Shown: positions 7,944-18,555 of the stretch, in pieces
Position numbering within the stretch: position 1 is the first letter of the stretch
Layout of the letters: every line of letters begins with the position of its first letter
Assembly (NCBI GenBank): GCA_030836185.1
Contig: JAURQH010000102.1
Coordinates: 62,001-126,000 of the forward strand
Source: Planctomycetota bacterium
Lineage (GTDB): Bacteria > Planctomycetota > Planctomycetia > Planctomycetales > Planctomycetaceae
Length of the DNA stretch: 64,000 bases
Direction of reading: 5' to 3'
Notes under the pieces: generated by a model
Databases searched by the model: none
The model's input: only the letters and a program-made list of their open reading frames with translations
What the model was told of the DNA's origin: nothing
Made by a program: the position numbers and the translations under genes

Positions 7944-7988
7944 GTCCGAAAAGTAGGAAATGTGTGAAAGGTCAGAAAAGTAGAAAAT
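7944..7988. repeat. Pair of 18-bp direct repeats between aldehyde dehydrogenase and BMC-P genes
   Basis: GTCCGAAAAGTAGGAAAT (7944-7961) recurs as GTCAGAAAAGTAGAAAAT (7971-7988) at a 27-bp period, with two differences. The repeats lie in the non-coding gap just upstream of a shell gene. No function is evident. Confidence 0.6.
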
Positions 7989-8038
7989 CGGGGAGTCAGA
8001 GACTTTTTCACTCTTCAAACGTTTTGTACTTCTTGAGA

Positions 8039-9468
<1,430 letters not shown>

Positions 9469-9472
<4 letters not shown>

Positions 9473-9963
9473 TCATCTCCTGCGTATGCGGATTGACCGG
9501 AGCCGGTTCGTACCCACTCACGAAATTTATTTTCTGTAGGAAAGCTGGTTCCCATAATGATTAACAAGAAAGCCGCGATGGCTAAACCGCCCCAATGACC
9601 TTCAATCATGTAGACGATCAGGCCAAAAAATGCGGCTCCTTCACACAATGCCATCGAAATAATCAAACGCGTTTGGTAGAGGCCAAGAAACTCTTGAGCC
9701 GAACTCTCGCCTTCTTTGTAATCTTGAATTTCCGTTTTCAGTTTTTGATTGAAAACTATCAGGACGACCTGCCGCGTACCCAACTCGATGACCGTAAACA
9801 CGAACGCCACGATTAAGAGAATAGGTAGTTCGTTATTTTCGACGACTTGATCGTTTCCAGACTGAATTACAACGGCCACACCACCAAACATCACGACCCC
9901 CATCATCAACGCGGCGGTGATGATCTGCATAGTCTGGATGGAAGTGGTTTGTTGTTGACTCAT
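9469..9963 (-). CDS. Four-helix membrane protein within the BMC operon
   Basis: This 164-residue protein has four strongly hydrophobic segments: about 12-33, 47-72, 98-120 and 123-140. Between helices 2 and 3 is a polar loop with [13 protein letters not shown], and a conserved-looking [23 protein letters not shown] spans helix 3. I recall similar small membrane proteins in planctomycete genomes but know no assigned function. The start at 9963 is chosen because the longer frame would run into the upstream BMC-P gene. It lies between BMC-P and the aldehyde dehydrogenase, overlapping the latter by four bases, so translation is probably coupled. An integral membrane protein is unexpected among shell and lumen genes. 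Confidence 0.65.
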
Positions 9964-9979
9964 GACTGTGCTGAATTTC

Positions 9980-10291
9980 TTATTCGTCGGACTTGAAAAT
10001 GGCCTTAGATCCCAGGGAGACCTCATCGACGATCCCGATGATGGCGGCATCGATTGGTAACTTTTTGGTGTCGGGCGTGTTGCGAGCCGACGATCCCTGC
10101 ACACAGAGAACGACTTCTCCCTCTCCCGCACCGACCGTATCGACCACTACGAAAGTGCGACCGGTGGGTAATAAATTGCTTTGGTCCTTCTCGTTCACAC
10201 GTAACGGTTCGACAATGAGCAGTTTTTGCCCCACCATTGTCTCAACCTTCTGCGTGGCAATCAGGCTGCCGGTGATACGTCCAATAAACAT
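9980..10291 (-). CDS. BMC-P shell vertex protein (EutN/CcmL family), first copy
   Basis: This 103-residue EutN/CcmL-family protein starts MFIGRITGSLIATQK, has LLIVEPLRVN, then VVVDTVGAGEGEVVLCVQGSSA around residues 47-68, and ends DAAIIGIVDEVSL plus a short charged tail. The GAGxGE turn and IxGxVD end are standard for the family, and the length is normal. Its ribosome site AAAGGA lies six bases before the ATG. It follows acetate kinase by 10 bp and precedes the membrane protein by 16 bp, so the three are surely co-transcribed. Having three different pentamers in one shell is characteristic of the PVM group. Confidence 0.92.
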   Translation of the reverse strand: MFIGRITGSLIATQKVETMVGQKLLIVEPLRVNEKDQSNLLPTGRTFVVVDTVGAGEGEVVLCVQGSSARNTPDTKKLPIDAAIIGIVDEVSLGSKAIFKSDE

Positions 10292-10301
10292 AAGACGTCC
10301 T

Positions 10302-11495
10302 TTACGATTTCAAATGACTGACGGCTTCCACGGTTTGTCGGGCGACCACGATCTCTTCATTCGTGGGAACGACCCAAACTTGAACCGGGCTGTCGTCGGT
10401 CGTAATACGAGCCTCGCCATTGACTTCCTGGTTGCGAGATTCGTCGAGATGAACGCCGGCCCATTCCATGTTTCGGCACACATCGGTTCGTACTCGTTGG
10501 CTATTTTCGCCAATACCGCCTGTGAAGACGATGGCGTCAACTCCTCCGAGAACGGTCATGTATCCACCGAGGTAATGACGAATCGAAGTCACAAACGCAT
10601 TGAGTGCGAGGTCGGCTCGTTCATTGCCGGCGGCAGCAGCTTCTTCCAGATCGCGAACATCGCTACTCAGACCACTCATCCCCAGCAAACCACTTTTGTT
10701 CGAGAGGTCTTCGAGTAACTCGGCAAGATTTTTGCCGGTCGCTTTCATTAACACAGGTAACGCAAACGGGTCGAAATCACCCACACGATTGTTGTGTGGC
10801 AGACCTGTCTGAGGACTCATACCCAAGCTGTTAGCTTGAGACACGCCGCCTTTCATGGCACAGAGAGAATTACTTCCTCCCAAATGACAAGAGACAACAC
10901 GAAGATCGTCCCGGTCGAGAATCTGACCGATACGTCCTCCGATGTAACGATGGCTGGCTCCGTGGAACCCCCATCGTTGTACTTCGTATTCATCACGCCA
11001 CTCTAACGGCACAGCGTAAATGCGATTTTCCGGCGGAATCGTTTCGTGAAAACCCGTTTCCAATGCCGCTACTAACGGGATATCGGGAAAGGCTCCCGAG
11101 AGTTCTCGCATCGCACGTGCATAGGGTGGGTTGTGCGCGGGAGCGATATCGCTTAGCGATTCCATCTTGCTGAGCAACTCTTCGTTCACAATTCGCACAC
11201 CACTCATGTTGCCGGCAAAAACGGCCTTAAAGCCGATTGCCGAAACTTCGCTCACATCCTTCAAACAACCGGTCTCCGGGTGCGTTAACTGTTCGAGACA
11301 GATACGCACGGCGGCGGCATGGTCGGGGATGTTTCGCGTGAGTTCTTCGCTGAAGTCACCGATTTCGACAAAACAGTGGCTTTCTTCTTCCCCGATGCGG
11401 TCGATGCCGCCGCGCGCCAATTGCGTTTCGGCGGGGAGGTCGAACACTCGGTACTTGAAGCTCGTAGAGCCGAGATTGGCAACGAGAACGATCAT
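10302..11495 (-). CDS. ackA: Acetate kinase family protein (probable lactyl-phosphate kinase of the BMC pathway)
   Basis: This 397-residue ASKHA-fold kinase would convert an acyl-phosphate plus ADP to acid plus ATP, the energy-yielding last step after PduL. The phosphate loop appears as [13 protein letters not shown] (acetate kinases: NAGSSSLKF), the catalytic/Arg region as [15 protein letters not shown], and the family signatures as [13 protein letters not shown] and [28 protein letters not shown] near the C-terminus is the third motif. The length is standard. In a fucose/rhamnose compartment the substrate would be lactyl-phosphate rather than acetyl-phosphate; this is inferred from context. 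The start has AGGAAG nine bases upstream. Confidence 0.9.
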   Translation of the reverse strand: MIVLVANLGSTSFKYRVFDLPAETQLARGGIDRIGEEESHCFVEIGDFSEELTRNIPDHAAAVRICLEQLTHPETGCLKDVSEVSAIGFKAVFAGNMSGVRIVNEELLSKMESLSDIAPAHNPPYARAMRELSGAFPDIPLVAALETGFHETIPPENRIYAVPLEWRDEYEVQRWGFHGASHRYIGGRIGQILDRDDLRVVSCHLGGSNSLCAMKGGVSQANSLGMSPQTGLPHNNRVGDFDPFALPVLMKATGKNLAELLEDLSNKSGLLGMSGLSSDVRDLEEAAAAGNERADLALNAFVTSIRHYLGGYMTVLGGVDAIVFTGGIGENSQRVRTDVCRNMEWAGVHLDESRNQEVNGEARITTDDSPVQVWVVPTNEEIVVARQTVEAVSHLKS

Positions 11496-11560
11496 GGTGG
11501 TTTGCTTCCTGCGAACAGACTCCGAATAACGATTCCGTCAAACTTCCTGCGTCCGTCGTC

Positions 11561-11836
11561 TTACTTAACGAAATGATCAAGCAGGCTTTGCTCGGGACGC
11601 GGGATCAGGTGAGCCGAAACAAGCTCGCCCAACTGTGACGCAGCGGCAGCACCAGCATCAACGGCTGCACGGACTGAACCAACATCGCCTCTCACGATTG
11701 TCGTGATATAGGCTCCACCAATTTGCACTTGTTTTACCAAAGTGACATTGGCGGCTTTCAGCATGGCATCCGAGGCTTCGATCTGTGCGACCAAACCTTT
11801 AGTTTCAATTAATCCGATAGCTTCACCCGTACTCAT
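11561..11836 (-). CDS. BMC-H shell hexamer protein, second copy
   Basis: This 91-residue protein has the Pf00936 BMC fold: [28 protein letters not shown] at 4-31, [30 protein letters not shown] through the middle, and the HLIPRPEQ end. The GGAY segment forms the pore loop of the hexamer. The start ATG at 11836 has AAGGAA seven bases upstream; a longer frame starting in the intergenic region is rejected because it adds no conserved sequence. It sits 65 bp upstream of ackA and 66 bp after its paralogue, from which it clearly arose by duplication. Hexamers of this type tile the shell facets. Confidence 0.95.
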   Translation of the reverse strand: MSTGEAIGLIETKGLVAQIEASDAMLKAANVTLVKQVQIGGAYITTIVRGDVGSVRAAVDAGAAAASQLGELVSAHLIPRPEQSLLDHFVK

Positions 11837-11902
11837 TTGGGTATTCCTTAACTGGGTGTTAAATGTCTTTTCGAACGAAGTCAATTCTTCGTTCGACATC
11901 CT

Positions 11903-12199
11903 CTATTTGCTGCTAGAAGCCTTCGACGGTAACACAGAAGCAAGTTCTTCGTGAGGACGAGGAATCACTTGCACGCTGACAACTTCACCGATTTTGCTGG
12001 CGGCTGAAGCACCGGCATCAATGGCGGCTTTGACGGCAGCGACATCGCCGACGACAAAGGCCGTCACCATTCCGCTACCTACTTTTTCCCATCCGACCAT
12101 TTGCACATTTGCGGCTTTCAACATTGCATCAACCGCTTCAATCAGACAAACAAGCCCTTTGGTCTCAATCATTCCCAAGGCTTCCATCGATTTCGCCAT
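11903..12199 (-). CDS. BMC-H shell hexamer protein, first copy
   Basis: This 98-residue BMC-H protein has [27 protein letters not shown] at 5-31, [29 protein letters not shown], and the [10 protein letters not shown] end. The pore loop reads VGSGM, differing from IGGAY in the paralogue, so the two hexamers may gate different small molecules. A Ser/Lys-rich tail of about 12 residues follows the domain. The ribosome site GGGAG lies eight bases before the ATG. It is the first shell gene after pduL, with a 124-bp gap that might carry an internal promoter or processing site. No BMC-T gene is seen, which agrees with PVM-type loci. Confidence 0.95.
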   Translation of the reverse strand: MAKSMEALGMIETKGLVCLIEAVDAMLKAANVQMVGWEKVGSGMVTAFVVGDVAAVKAAIDAGASAASKIGEVVSVQVIPRPHEELASVLPSKASSSK

Positions 12200-12323
12200 G
12201 ACTTAAACTCCCAAATTCATATTTAACTCGTGGACCGGTCCGACATTCGGCCAGTCTCCATGAACACTCCGTTGCGATTCCTGCGAGTCGCCTCCAGGCG
12301 ATCGCAACTTATTCTTTTGATGA

Positions 12324-13034
12324 TCAGTTGACCCGACATCCACACGCTTCAGGCTTGACCAGCTCAACTTTCGTCGCCCGATCAAGGCTGACCGCGTTTC
12401 CTTCATCTGTGTCGAGATGGACTTCCAATTTGATGTTATCTCCCGCACGAACGGCCAAGTCTTCCAAGACGGTGGTGCAACCTTCTGATTCGATTCGCAG
12501 ATGAACTTTGTCTTTATCTTTGACGTCGTAATAGGCGAGATCAGCCGGACCCATGTGAACGTGTCTCATCGCACGAATCACTCCTTGTTCTAATGTGACG
12601 GCACCATTGGGGCCGACCAAAACGCAGCCCGGTGTCCCTTCGACGTTACCACTAATCCGAACTGGTAAATCGATGCCGAGTGAGATGCCATCAGTAAACG
12701 CAAGCTCAACTTGTGAGTCGGGTCGGCAGGGACCGAGAACGCGTACGTTGGGGATAATCTTACGGCGTGGCCCAACGACGGCGAGAGTCTCTTCGGCGGC
12801 ATAATAGCCGTCTTGATAGAGATCCTTCATCGGCGTGAGTGAATGCCCTTTCCCGTAGAGGATTTCGACATGCTCTTGGGTGAGGTGAACGTGCCGCGCA
12901 GAAATATTGACAACGAGCGGGTTTGGCTTGCCATCGTTACGAGATGGTGTGGCTGCCCCCATTTTTTCGAGCAGCAGTTGACGAACGAGTTGTTCGACAG
13001 CAGTGCGGTTGATGTTTTGTGTGGTGGTACTCAT
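12324..13034 (-). CDS. pduL: PduL-type phosphotransacylase
   Basis: This 236-residue enzyme would exchange CoA for phosphate, turning lactyl-CoA into lactyl-phosphate and recycling CoA inside the shell. It has the two beta-barrel repeats of the PduL family: the zinc site SARHVHLT near residue 45 and RHVHMGP near residue 161, with [11 protein letters not shown] between. An N-terminal amphipathic helix (about 9-25, [18 protein letters not shown]) followed by a Pro/Asn linker is an encapsulation peptide. The C-terminus ends in EACGCRVN with two Cys. AGGGA lies upstream of the start. It is the first structural gene after the regulator (30-bp gap). Confidence 0.93.
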   Translation of the reverse strand: MSTTTQNINRTAVEQLVRQLLLEKMGAATPSRNDGKPNPLVVNISARHVHLTQEHVEILYGKGHSLTPMKDLYQDGYYAAEETLAVVGPRRKIIPNVRVLGPCRPDSQVELAFTDGISLGIDLPVRISGNVEGTPGCVLVGPNGAVTLEQGVIRAMRHVHMGPADLAYYDVKDKDKVHLRIESEGCTTVLEDLAVRAGDNIKLEVHLDTDEGNAVSLDRATKVELVKPEACGCRVN

Positions 13035-13064
13035 GGCAATCCCTGATGTGTGTGTGATTCGTCG

Positions 13065-13817
13065 TTATTCTTCTTCAAGTACCGCGACGCCTTGTTCCCT
13101 GACGAGAGACTTCCAGCTCTCGGGAACGTCGCGATCGACGATCATTAGGTCCATCCGATCTAAAGGACAAAGATGAGCGAGTGCCGAGTGACCGAATTTA
13201 CCGTGATCGGCAACGACAATGATTTCGTCGGCAGAGTTCATCATTTGTTTTTCTGTTTCCACCAGCAGTGTGTTGCTGTTAAACAAACCCTTTTCGGTGA
13301 TTCCTCCAACGCTCATCACAAGTCGTCGTACGTTGATGCTTCTCAGGGCATCGACGGCGACCGGGCCGAGCGAAACTCCCGTCTTCGGGTAGACGTATCC
13401 TCCGATGAGGATAAGTTCGATGTTGCTATGGCTGGCTAATAAGTTGGCGATTGGAAGTGAGTTGGTCACCACCATCAGCGACTTGTTGACCAGGTGACGA
13501 GCAACTTCGAGCGTCGTCGTCCCTCCGTCCAAAATGACTCCCTCCCCAGGTTCAATCAGGTCGGCTGTCATTTTCGCGATCCGTCGCTTTGCCTCCATAT
13601 TTTGGGTACTTCGATCCTCGAAGCCCATGAGCGATTCGCCGATATACGAAGCACCGCCTCGTGTTCGCCGAATCTGTCCCGATCCGTCAAGTTGTTCCAA
13701 ATCCCGCCTTATCGTGGATTCGGACGCGTCAATTTCTGTCACCAGCTCTTGCAAGCTAACATATCCACGGTTTTCCGTGATATTCAGAATTTTCTGACGT
13801 CTTTCATCCACCAACAT
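13065..13817 (-). CDS. DeoR-family transcriptional regulator of the BMC operon
   Basis: This 250-residue protein has an N-terminal winged helix: [13 protein letters not shown], then [24 protein letters not shown] (about 20-43) and the wing [10 protein letters not shown]. The C-terminal half is the sugar-phosphate-sensing DeoR domain, with [14 protein letters not shown] near 98 and the late [12 protein letters not shown] and VVADHGKFG motifs. The effector is probably a sugar phosphate of the pathway. The start is placed at 13817, where the standard DeoR N-terminus begins; the longer frame has 22 atypical residues. Being first in the operon, it is likely self-regulated from the AT-rich region upstream. 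Repression released by fuculose- or rhamnulose-phosphate is inferred. Confidence 0.9.
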   Translation of the reverse strand: MLVDERRQKILNITENRGYVSLQELVTEIDASESTIRRDLEQLDGSGQIRRTRGGASYIGESLMGFEDRSTQNMEAKRRIAKMTADLIEPGEGVILDGGTTTLEVARHLVNKSLMVVTNSLPIANLLASHSNIELILIGGYVYPKTGVSLGPVAVDALRSINVRRLVMSVGGITEKGLFNSNTLLVETEKQMMNSADEIIVVADHGKFGHSALAHLCPLDRMDLMIVDRDVPESWKSLVREQGVAVLEEE

Positions 13818-14258
13818 AGACCGGTTCCGCAATGATCGGTAAATCATATTGGCAACAATACGATCAGAAATGATAGATATCAATCAAAATATACCAAATA
13901 AATGGCGTATTATAGGCGATATATTTCTAAAACTTCCAAAAGTTGTTGCGGTGAAACATTTTGCGTAAACTGCCTATTCTTCCATGGACTGGCAGAACTC
14001 TATCATTTAGTCGGCAGTTTGGCGGTCTGGCGTTTCCTGTCTAGGGCCAGAATGCTTGGAGGGGCCATTCGTGTTTCCGATTCTGACGATCATGAGTCAC
14101 GCGTTGAGTTGGCGAGCCGCTTATAATCGGTCCATTCGGTCATATAGTCAGGTTTGAAACAATACTTGCGACTGTTGTGACTGTCTCGTTAAGGTAGCCT
14201 TTCCAGTAGTCAGGCTGTCAAGGGTTTGGCTTTCCTCTCTCCTTTCAAGGGGTATTTA
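13818..14258. other. Divergent intergenic region between the BMC operon and the sialidase
   Basis: This 441-bp gap holds the AT-rich BMC promoter candidates at its left side. On the plus strand there is a perfect TATAAT at 14122-14127 without a convincing -35, and an AAGGGG ribosome site at 14247-14252 for the sialidase. The open frame at 13902-14126 has no conserved features and is not called. No other gene is seen. Confidence 0.5.
13866..13940 (-). promoter_or_regulatory. Candidate promoter/operator of the deoR-BMC operon
   Basis: This AT-rich stretch precedes the DeoR start. Two minus-strand promoter candidates can be read: TTGGTA (13892-13897) with TATCAT (13870-13875), 16 bp apart, and a consensus TATAAT (13909-13914) with a poor TTGGAA (13934-13939), 19 bp apart. 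Two CGCC-A/T-rich half sites flank the TATAAT and could serve as DeoR operators. All of this is inference from sequence. Confidence 0.35.
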
Positions 14259-15365
14259 ATGCGATTGCGTCTCTTGATGTCGATTTTCGTTTTAGGGGTG
14301 TGTGGTTTCTCTTTGGGGCTGGGCGCAAGTTTGTGCGCGGAGTCGCCTCACAAGGAGGTCGACGTTTTTGTCTCGGGCGAAGAGGGGTATCACACCTATC
14401 GGATTCCGGCCATCATTCGTACGCAGAAGGGGAGTCTGGTTGCGTTTGCTGAAGCGCGTAAGTCAGGGCGCGGTGATTCAGGCAATATTGATCTCGTTTA
14501 CAGGCGATCGTTTGATAACGGCAATACATGGTCAGCGATGCAAGTGCTTTGGGATGATGGGGCCAACACCTGTGGGAATCCTTGTCCGGTCGTGGATCAG
14601 CGTTCGGGGAGAATACTTTTGCCTCTGACCTGGAATGATGGCGACGATCATGAGGGAGAGATCAAATCCAACAAAGGGAAAGATACGCGCAGAGTGTTTC
14701 TCACTTGGTCCGACAATGATGGTGAGTCTTGGGTCGAGCCGCAGGAAATTACATCGTCTGCGAAGCGCGGCGATTGGACATGGTATGCGACAGGGCCGGG
14801 TAACGGGATTCAATTGAAACAGGGGAAACACAAGGGGCGTCTTGTGATTCCTTGTGATCACAATGTGCTTGTTGGTAAAGAGTCGGTTCGTCGCTCGCAT
14901 TGCATTCTCTCGGACGATGGTGGGAAGACCTGGAGTATGAGTGAGCCGTTGGAACGCGATACCAATGAGTGTGCGGTGGTAGAGCTGGCCGATGGTCGAT
15001 TGCTGCTCAATATGCGTAGTTATCACGGAAAGAATTTGCGTGCGGTCTCTTATTCTGATGATGGCGGCTTAACTTGGTCGCCAGTCACGCTTGATCCAGA
15101 GTTGGTCGAGCCTGTCTGTCAGGCTGCTTTGATTGCCTATGGTGATGGGCAGTTAGCGTTCTCGAATCCCGCTTCAACAAAACGCGATCACATGACTTTG
15201 AAGCTCAGTTCTGATCAGGGAAGAAGCTGGTCGAAGAGGACTAGGATCTATGACGGTTCGTCAGCTTATTCGTCTTTAGTGGACTTGATGGAATCACGTC
15301 TTGGGCTGCTTTACGAGATAGATGGATACTCAAAGATTGTTTTCGTGTCTCTGGATTACCGATAG
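14259..15365 (+). CDS. Secreted exo-alpha-sialidase (neuraminidase, BNR/Asp-box family)
   Basis: This 368-residue protein has a signal peptide (hydrophobic about 4-24, cleavage near ASLCA) and is exported. It is a six-bladed sialidase propeller: the YRIP motif (YHTYRIPAII) near residue 45, and five Asp boxes, SFDNGNTWS, SDNDGESWV, SDDGGKTWS, SDDGGLTWS and SSDQGRSWS. NECAVVEL supplies the likely catalytic Glu and NMRSYHGKNLR an active-site Arg. Length is typical of bacterial sialidases. The start at 14259 has AAGGGG six bases upstream. It is transcribed away from the fucose/rhamnose compartment operon; both would suit use of sialylated or fucosylated glycans, but linkage and substrate are unproven. 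Confidence 0.85.
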   Translation: MRLRLLMSIFVLGVCGFSLGLGASLCAESPHKEVDVFVSGEEGYHTYRIPAIIRTQKGSLVAFAEARKSGRGDSGNIDLVYRRSFDNGNTWSAMQVLWDDGANTCGNPCPVVDQRSGRILLPLTWNDGDDHEGEIKSNKGKDTRRVFLTWSDNDGESWVEPQEITSSAKRGDWTWYATGPGNGIQLKQGKHKGRLVIPCDHNVLVGKESVRRSHCILSDDGGKTWSMSEPLERDTNECAVVELADGRLLLNMRSYHGKNLRAVSYSDDGGLTWSPVTLDPELVEPVCQAALIAYGDGQLAFSNPASTKRDHMTLKLSSDQGRSWSKRTRIYDGSSAYSSLVDLMESRLGLLYEIDGYSKIVFVSLDYR

Positions 15366-15503
15366 GGCTCAAAATTCCCCAAAATGCTTGATGACTTTGG
15401 TCGAGGCCACAAAAACTTCAGAATGCTCGAAGAATTTGTTGTAGAGGCTCATTTGTTGACACATAATAGGTTAACAATCGCTTGCCCACAGACTTGAGGA
15501 ATC

Positions 15504-17060
15504 ATGACCACACCGGATCAGGAGCGTACGAAAGCGACGAATGTTCCCGGCATGAGTAATGCTGAGGTAGATGAGACGTCTGCTGCGCAGCGTGGTGGGC
15601 AATCTACTCCCGCGTCGACAGGTGGCAGTGATAAGCCTCGCAAGGTAAAACAGCTTGGTGATTTCAAGATTATCAAGAAGCTTGGGCAAGGCGGGATGGG
15701 GGAGGTTTATCTTGCTCACCAAGTGAGTCTCGATCGTCAGGTCGCCTTGAAAACACTCTCCAAAGAGCTGGCCAAGAAAGAAGATTTCGTGAAGCGCTTT
15801 CAGCGTGAAGCGAAGTCGATGGCAAAGCTTGATCACCCCAATGCCGTCAAGGTGTTTGCGGTCGATTCGATCTCCGGGATCCATTTTGCAGCCATCGAGT
15901 TTATCGATGGGCAGAGCATGCAGGACTGGATGGATGATCTCGGGCAGCTAGAGGTTGGAGATGCTCTCAATGTGATTCTGGCGAGTGCGGATGCACTCAA
16001 AGTTGCCCATGATCTGAATCTCATTCATCGAGATATTAAGCCTGATAATATTCTGGTGACCAAAAATGGCATCGTGAAGGTGGCCGACTTTGGTCTCGCC
16101 AAGGCGCTCGATGAAGAAGATGTCTCGATGACCCAGAGCGGTACGGGTTTGGGGACGCCACTTTATATGGCTCCTGAGCAGGCCCGGAACGCCAAGCATG
16201 TCGACCATCGAACTGATATTTATGCGCTGGGTTCGACGTTGTATTACTTTCTGACGGGTGAGCTCCCGTTCAAGGGGGAAAGCACCCTTGAATTGATCAT
16301 GGCCAAAGAAAAAGGGATTTTTAAGAATGCTCGCAAGCTTAACCCTAAAGTGACAGAACGTCTCGATCTAATGATTGACAAGATGATCTCGAAAGATCCC
16401 AATCATCGATACGGTGATTGCGGAGAGATTATCCGCGATTTAGAGGGGCTTGGTTTACATCATCAGTCTCTGGCGTTCATCGATCATCCCAACAAAGCCA
16501 TTCGTAGCGGGGGAGGCAGTCCATCGCAGGTTTCAGTAGCTCCCAAACCAAAGTCGTCTCCCGCCAAATCGCCAGCACCCGCTCCTCGAACTCAGGCCAC
16601 GAGTGGTGGTGAGCAGGTTTGGCAGATTCAATACCCGGATGCGACAGGAAGGCTGAAAAATGCCAAGCTTTCCACCGGAAAGGTGAAGCAAGCCATCAAG
16701 GCGGGCATGATCGATAATCGAGCAAAAACGCAGGAGCGACCGGGGGGGCCTTTGGTGCCTTTGGCTCAAATCCCCGAGTTCGAGACATTGATGCAAGGAT
16801 TGATGACGCGTAGGTCTGCTGACAAGCGGTCTCAGAATATGGCAGAGATCTACGACAAGATTGATCGTCAGGACAAATTTCGTCGACGCTTCGGTTTTTT
16901 GAAGAACTGGTTCGATGGCCTCAAAGGAGGTGTTGGGCTGATCATTTACCTAGCGGTCATTGCCGGGATTGGCTTCGCCGCTTGGAAATTTGGTTGGCCG
17001 ATGGTCCAGGAAATGATGAGTGGTGGTGCTGAGTCCTCGGTTACTGCTCCTTCAGAGTAG
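15504..17060 (+). CDS. Membrane-anchored Ser/Thr protein kinase (Hanks type)
   Basis: This 518-residue protein has a complete kinase domain at about 54-320: glycine loop GQGGMGEVY (61-69), catalytic Lys83, HRDIKPDN (175-182), DFG (195-197), activation loop with GTPLYMAPE (217-225). All catalytic residues are present. A Pro/Ser/Ala linker (about 345-375) leads to a small domain, WQIQYPDATGRLKNAKLSTG to LVPLAQIPEFETL, which resembles GYF_2-like modules. The only membrane helix is near the end (about 480-505), so the kinase is cytoplasmic with a tail anchor. GAGG precedes the ATG by four bases. It lies upstream of the Rieske gene on the same strand with a 342-bp gap. Confidence 0.9.
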   Translation: MTTPDQERTKATNVPGMSNAEVDETSAAQRGGQSTPASTGGSDKPRKVKQLGDFKIIKKLGQGGMGEVYLAHQVSLDRQVALKTLSKELAKKEDFVKRFQREAKSMAKLDHPNAVKVFAVDSISGIHFAAIEFIDGQSMQDWMDDLGQLEVGDALNVILASADALKVAHDLNLIHRDIKPDNILVTKNGIVKVADFGLAKALDEEDVSMTQSGTGLGTPLYMAPEQARNAKHVDHRTDIYALGSTLYYFLTGELPFKGESTLELIMAKEKGIFKNARKLNPKVTERLDLMIDKMISKDPNHRYGDCGEIIRDLEGLGLHHQSLAFIDHPNKAIRSGGGSPSQVSVAPKPKSSPAKSPAPAPRTQATSGGEQVWQIQYPDATGRLKNAKLSTGKVKQAIKAGMIDNRAKTQERPGGPLVPLAQIPEFETLMQGLMTRRSADKRSQNMAEIYDKIDRQDKFRRRFGFLKNWFDGLKGGVGLIIYLAVIAGIGFAAWKFGWPMVQEMMSGGAESSVTAPSE

Positions 17061-17402
17061 CTATCCCGGTGTCTGGTGTTAGTTTTTTCTTTGCTTGAGT
17101 TTCATGTTGTTGCTTCATAATCCAGCAAAAATTCGCATTCTCAGCCGTTTTCTTCTCAGCTCCGGGAATTGCTTTCTTGGGCGGTTCCAGCTTTCGGGAA
17201 AACCGAAATCCTGCCTCTGTGCAGAGTTGCCGTATTTCTGCGATCCTGACACAATCACATAGCAGTTGCGCCCGATGCCGCGCGGAATGTGGTGATTGGG
17301 TTCTCATTCAAGTGGATGAGTCAATTCCTTGTACGGTCGTACGGGCTGTCCATTCGGGCGGCGTTGTACTTCTTCAAAGAATACGAGTATTTGGATAGTC
17401 GC
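17061..17402. other. Intergenic region between the kinase and the Rieske gene
   Basis: This 342-bp stretch separates the kinase from the respiratory cluster. It shows no convincing gene, terminator or RNA. It must hold the promoter of the bc-complex genes; a TTGTAC (near 17368) with TATTTG 18 bp later is only a weak candidate. Open frames crossing it on both strands lack conserved features. Confidence 0.4.
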
Positions 17403-18497
17403 ATGGCTGACGATAAGAAAAAACTCTCGACAGCAGACATTTTAGCTCAGGCACGTGCGCAGGCGATTGGTGCAGAAGACAGTGCGGAAACTCCGTCTGC
17501 TCCTGAAGCTCCCGCGTCGCCTGAAACACCTGACGCGCCGGTTGCTCCCTCAGCGGCCACTCCTCAGTCAACGTCCGATATTCTTGCCGCAGCGAGAGCG
17601 CAGTCCGGTGGTGGAGATGCGAAGTCGGAAAAACCAAGTGGTTCGGCTCCGAAAGGAACTTCCGACATTCTGGCGGCTGCACGAGCGCAGGCGACAGCAG
17701 GTGGTGCCCCCGCAGGTGGCGGTGCGGCACCAAAAAGTACATCAGATATTCTTGCTGCTGCTCGGGCCCAATCAGGTCAGGGTGGGGGTGGAGAAGCAGC
17801 GGCTCCTGCCGCGAAGAAACCGGCTGCTAAAGCGGCGGTTCCTGTTAGTGATTTGCCTCCCGTGAAAGAGATGGTTGAGGCGATGAAGTCGGGCAAGACG
17901 ACCGAAGAGGTTAAGTCTGGTCCTGTGAAACCCAAGATTCCGACGAAGCCTCCCAAGTCTCCCAAGCCAGCTCCAAAAGCAAAAGAAGAAACACGACGTA
18001 ACTTCTTGGTGGCGTTGTTGGTCTCGCCGTTTGCTTTGGCGTGGATGTTGTTGACTTTGACGGGTGGTGGTTTCGTTCTGTATGTGGCTCGATTTATGAT
18101 GCCGAATGTGTTGGTCGAGCCTCCGAGTAAATTTAAAATTGGTCCTCCGACCGACTATGGTTTTGGGACAGTGGCCACTAAATGGAAGTCTCAGTTTGGT
18201 GTTTGGATTGTGAATACCGACTACAACGGTCGCAAAATGATTTATGCCCTCGCCTCGGTGTGTACCCACCTCGGGTGTACTCCGAACTGGTTGGGTGGCG
18301 AGCAGAAATTCAAGTGCCCTTGTCATGGGTCCGGTTTTTACATTACCGGGATTAACTTTGAAGGTCCGGCACCTCGTCCTTTAGAGCGGGTTGGTATTGC
18401 TCTGGGGTCAGACGGAATGTTGGAAGTGGATAAGAGTGTGAAGTTTCAGGAAGAGTTGGGGCAATGGAACGACTCTGCCTCATTCGTGGAAGTGTGA
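17403..18497 (+). CDS. Rieske iron-sulfur protein of a cytochrome bc complex, with repeated N-terminal motif
   Basis: This 364-residue protein carries electrons from the quinol site to cytochrome c. The 2Fe-2S domain has ligands Cys287/His289 (CTHLGC) and Cys305/His308 (CPCHGS), with Cys292 and Cys307 as the disulfide pair. One membrane helix follows a TRRNFL twin-arginine motif (198-203), so it is probably Tat-exported. The unusual part is the 195-residue cytoplasmic N-terminus: four near-identical copies of TSDILAAARAQ (10-20, 57-67, 86-96, 113-123) in Ala/Pro/Gly-rich linker, then a Lys/Pro-rich stretch. Normal Rieske proteins are 150-200 residues. The start at 17403 opens directly before the first repeat. 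Cytochrome b follows 58 bp downstream. Confidence 0.9.
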   Translation: MADDKKKLSTADILAQARAQAIGAEDSAETPSAPEAPASPETPDAPVAPSAATPQSTSDILAAARAQSGGGDAKSEKPSGSAPKGTSDILAAARAQATAGGAPAGGGAAPKSTSDILAAARAQSGQGGGGEAAAPAAKKPAAKAAVPVSDLPPVKEMVEAMKSGKTTEEVKSGPVKPKIPTKPPKSPKPAPKAKEETRRNFLVALLVSPFALAWMLLTLTGGGFVLYVARFMMPNVLVEPPSKFKIGPPTDYGFGTVATKWKSQFGVWIVNTDYNGRKMIYALASVCTHLGCTPNWLGGEQKFKCPCHGSGFYITGINFEGPAPRPLERVGIALGSDGMLEVDKSVKFQEELGQWNDSASFVEV

Positions 18498-18555
18498 GGA
18501 TGGTTGGTTTCTCAACTGAGTTGTCTCACTTATAAGATCAGACAGAGAATTTATT

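Noticed and set aside
13902-14126. 74-residue open frame in the divergent region
   Set aside because: It begins inside the BMC promoter candidates and shows no family pattern or ribosome site.
17041-17307. 88-residue minus-strand frame in the kinase-Rieske gap
   Set aside because: It overlaps the kinase end, has no family features and no ribosome site.
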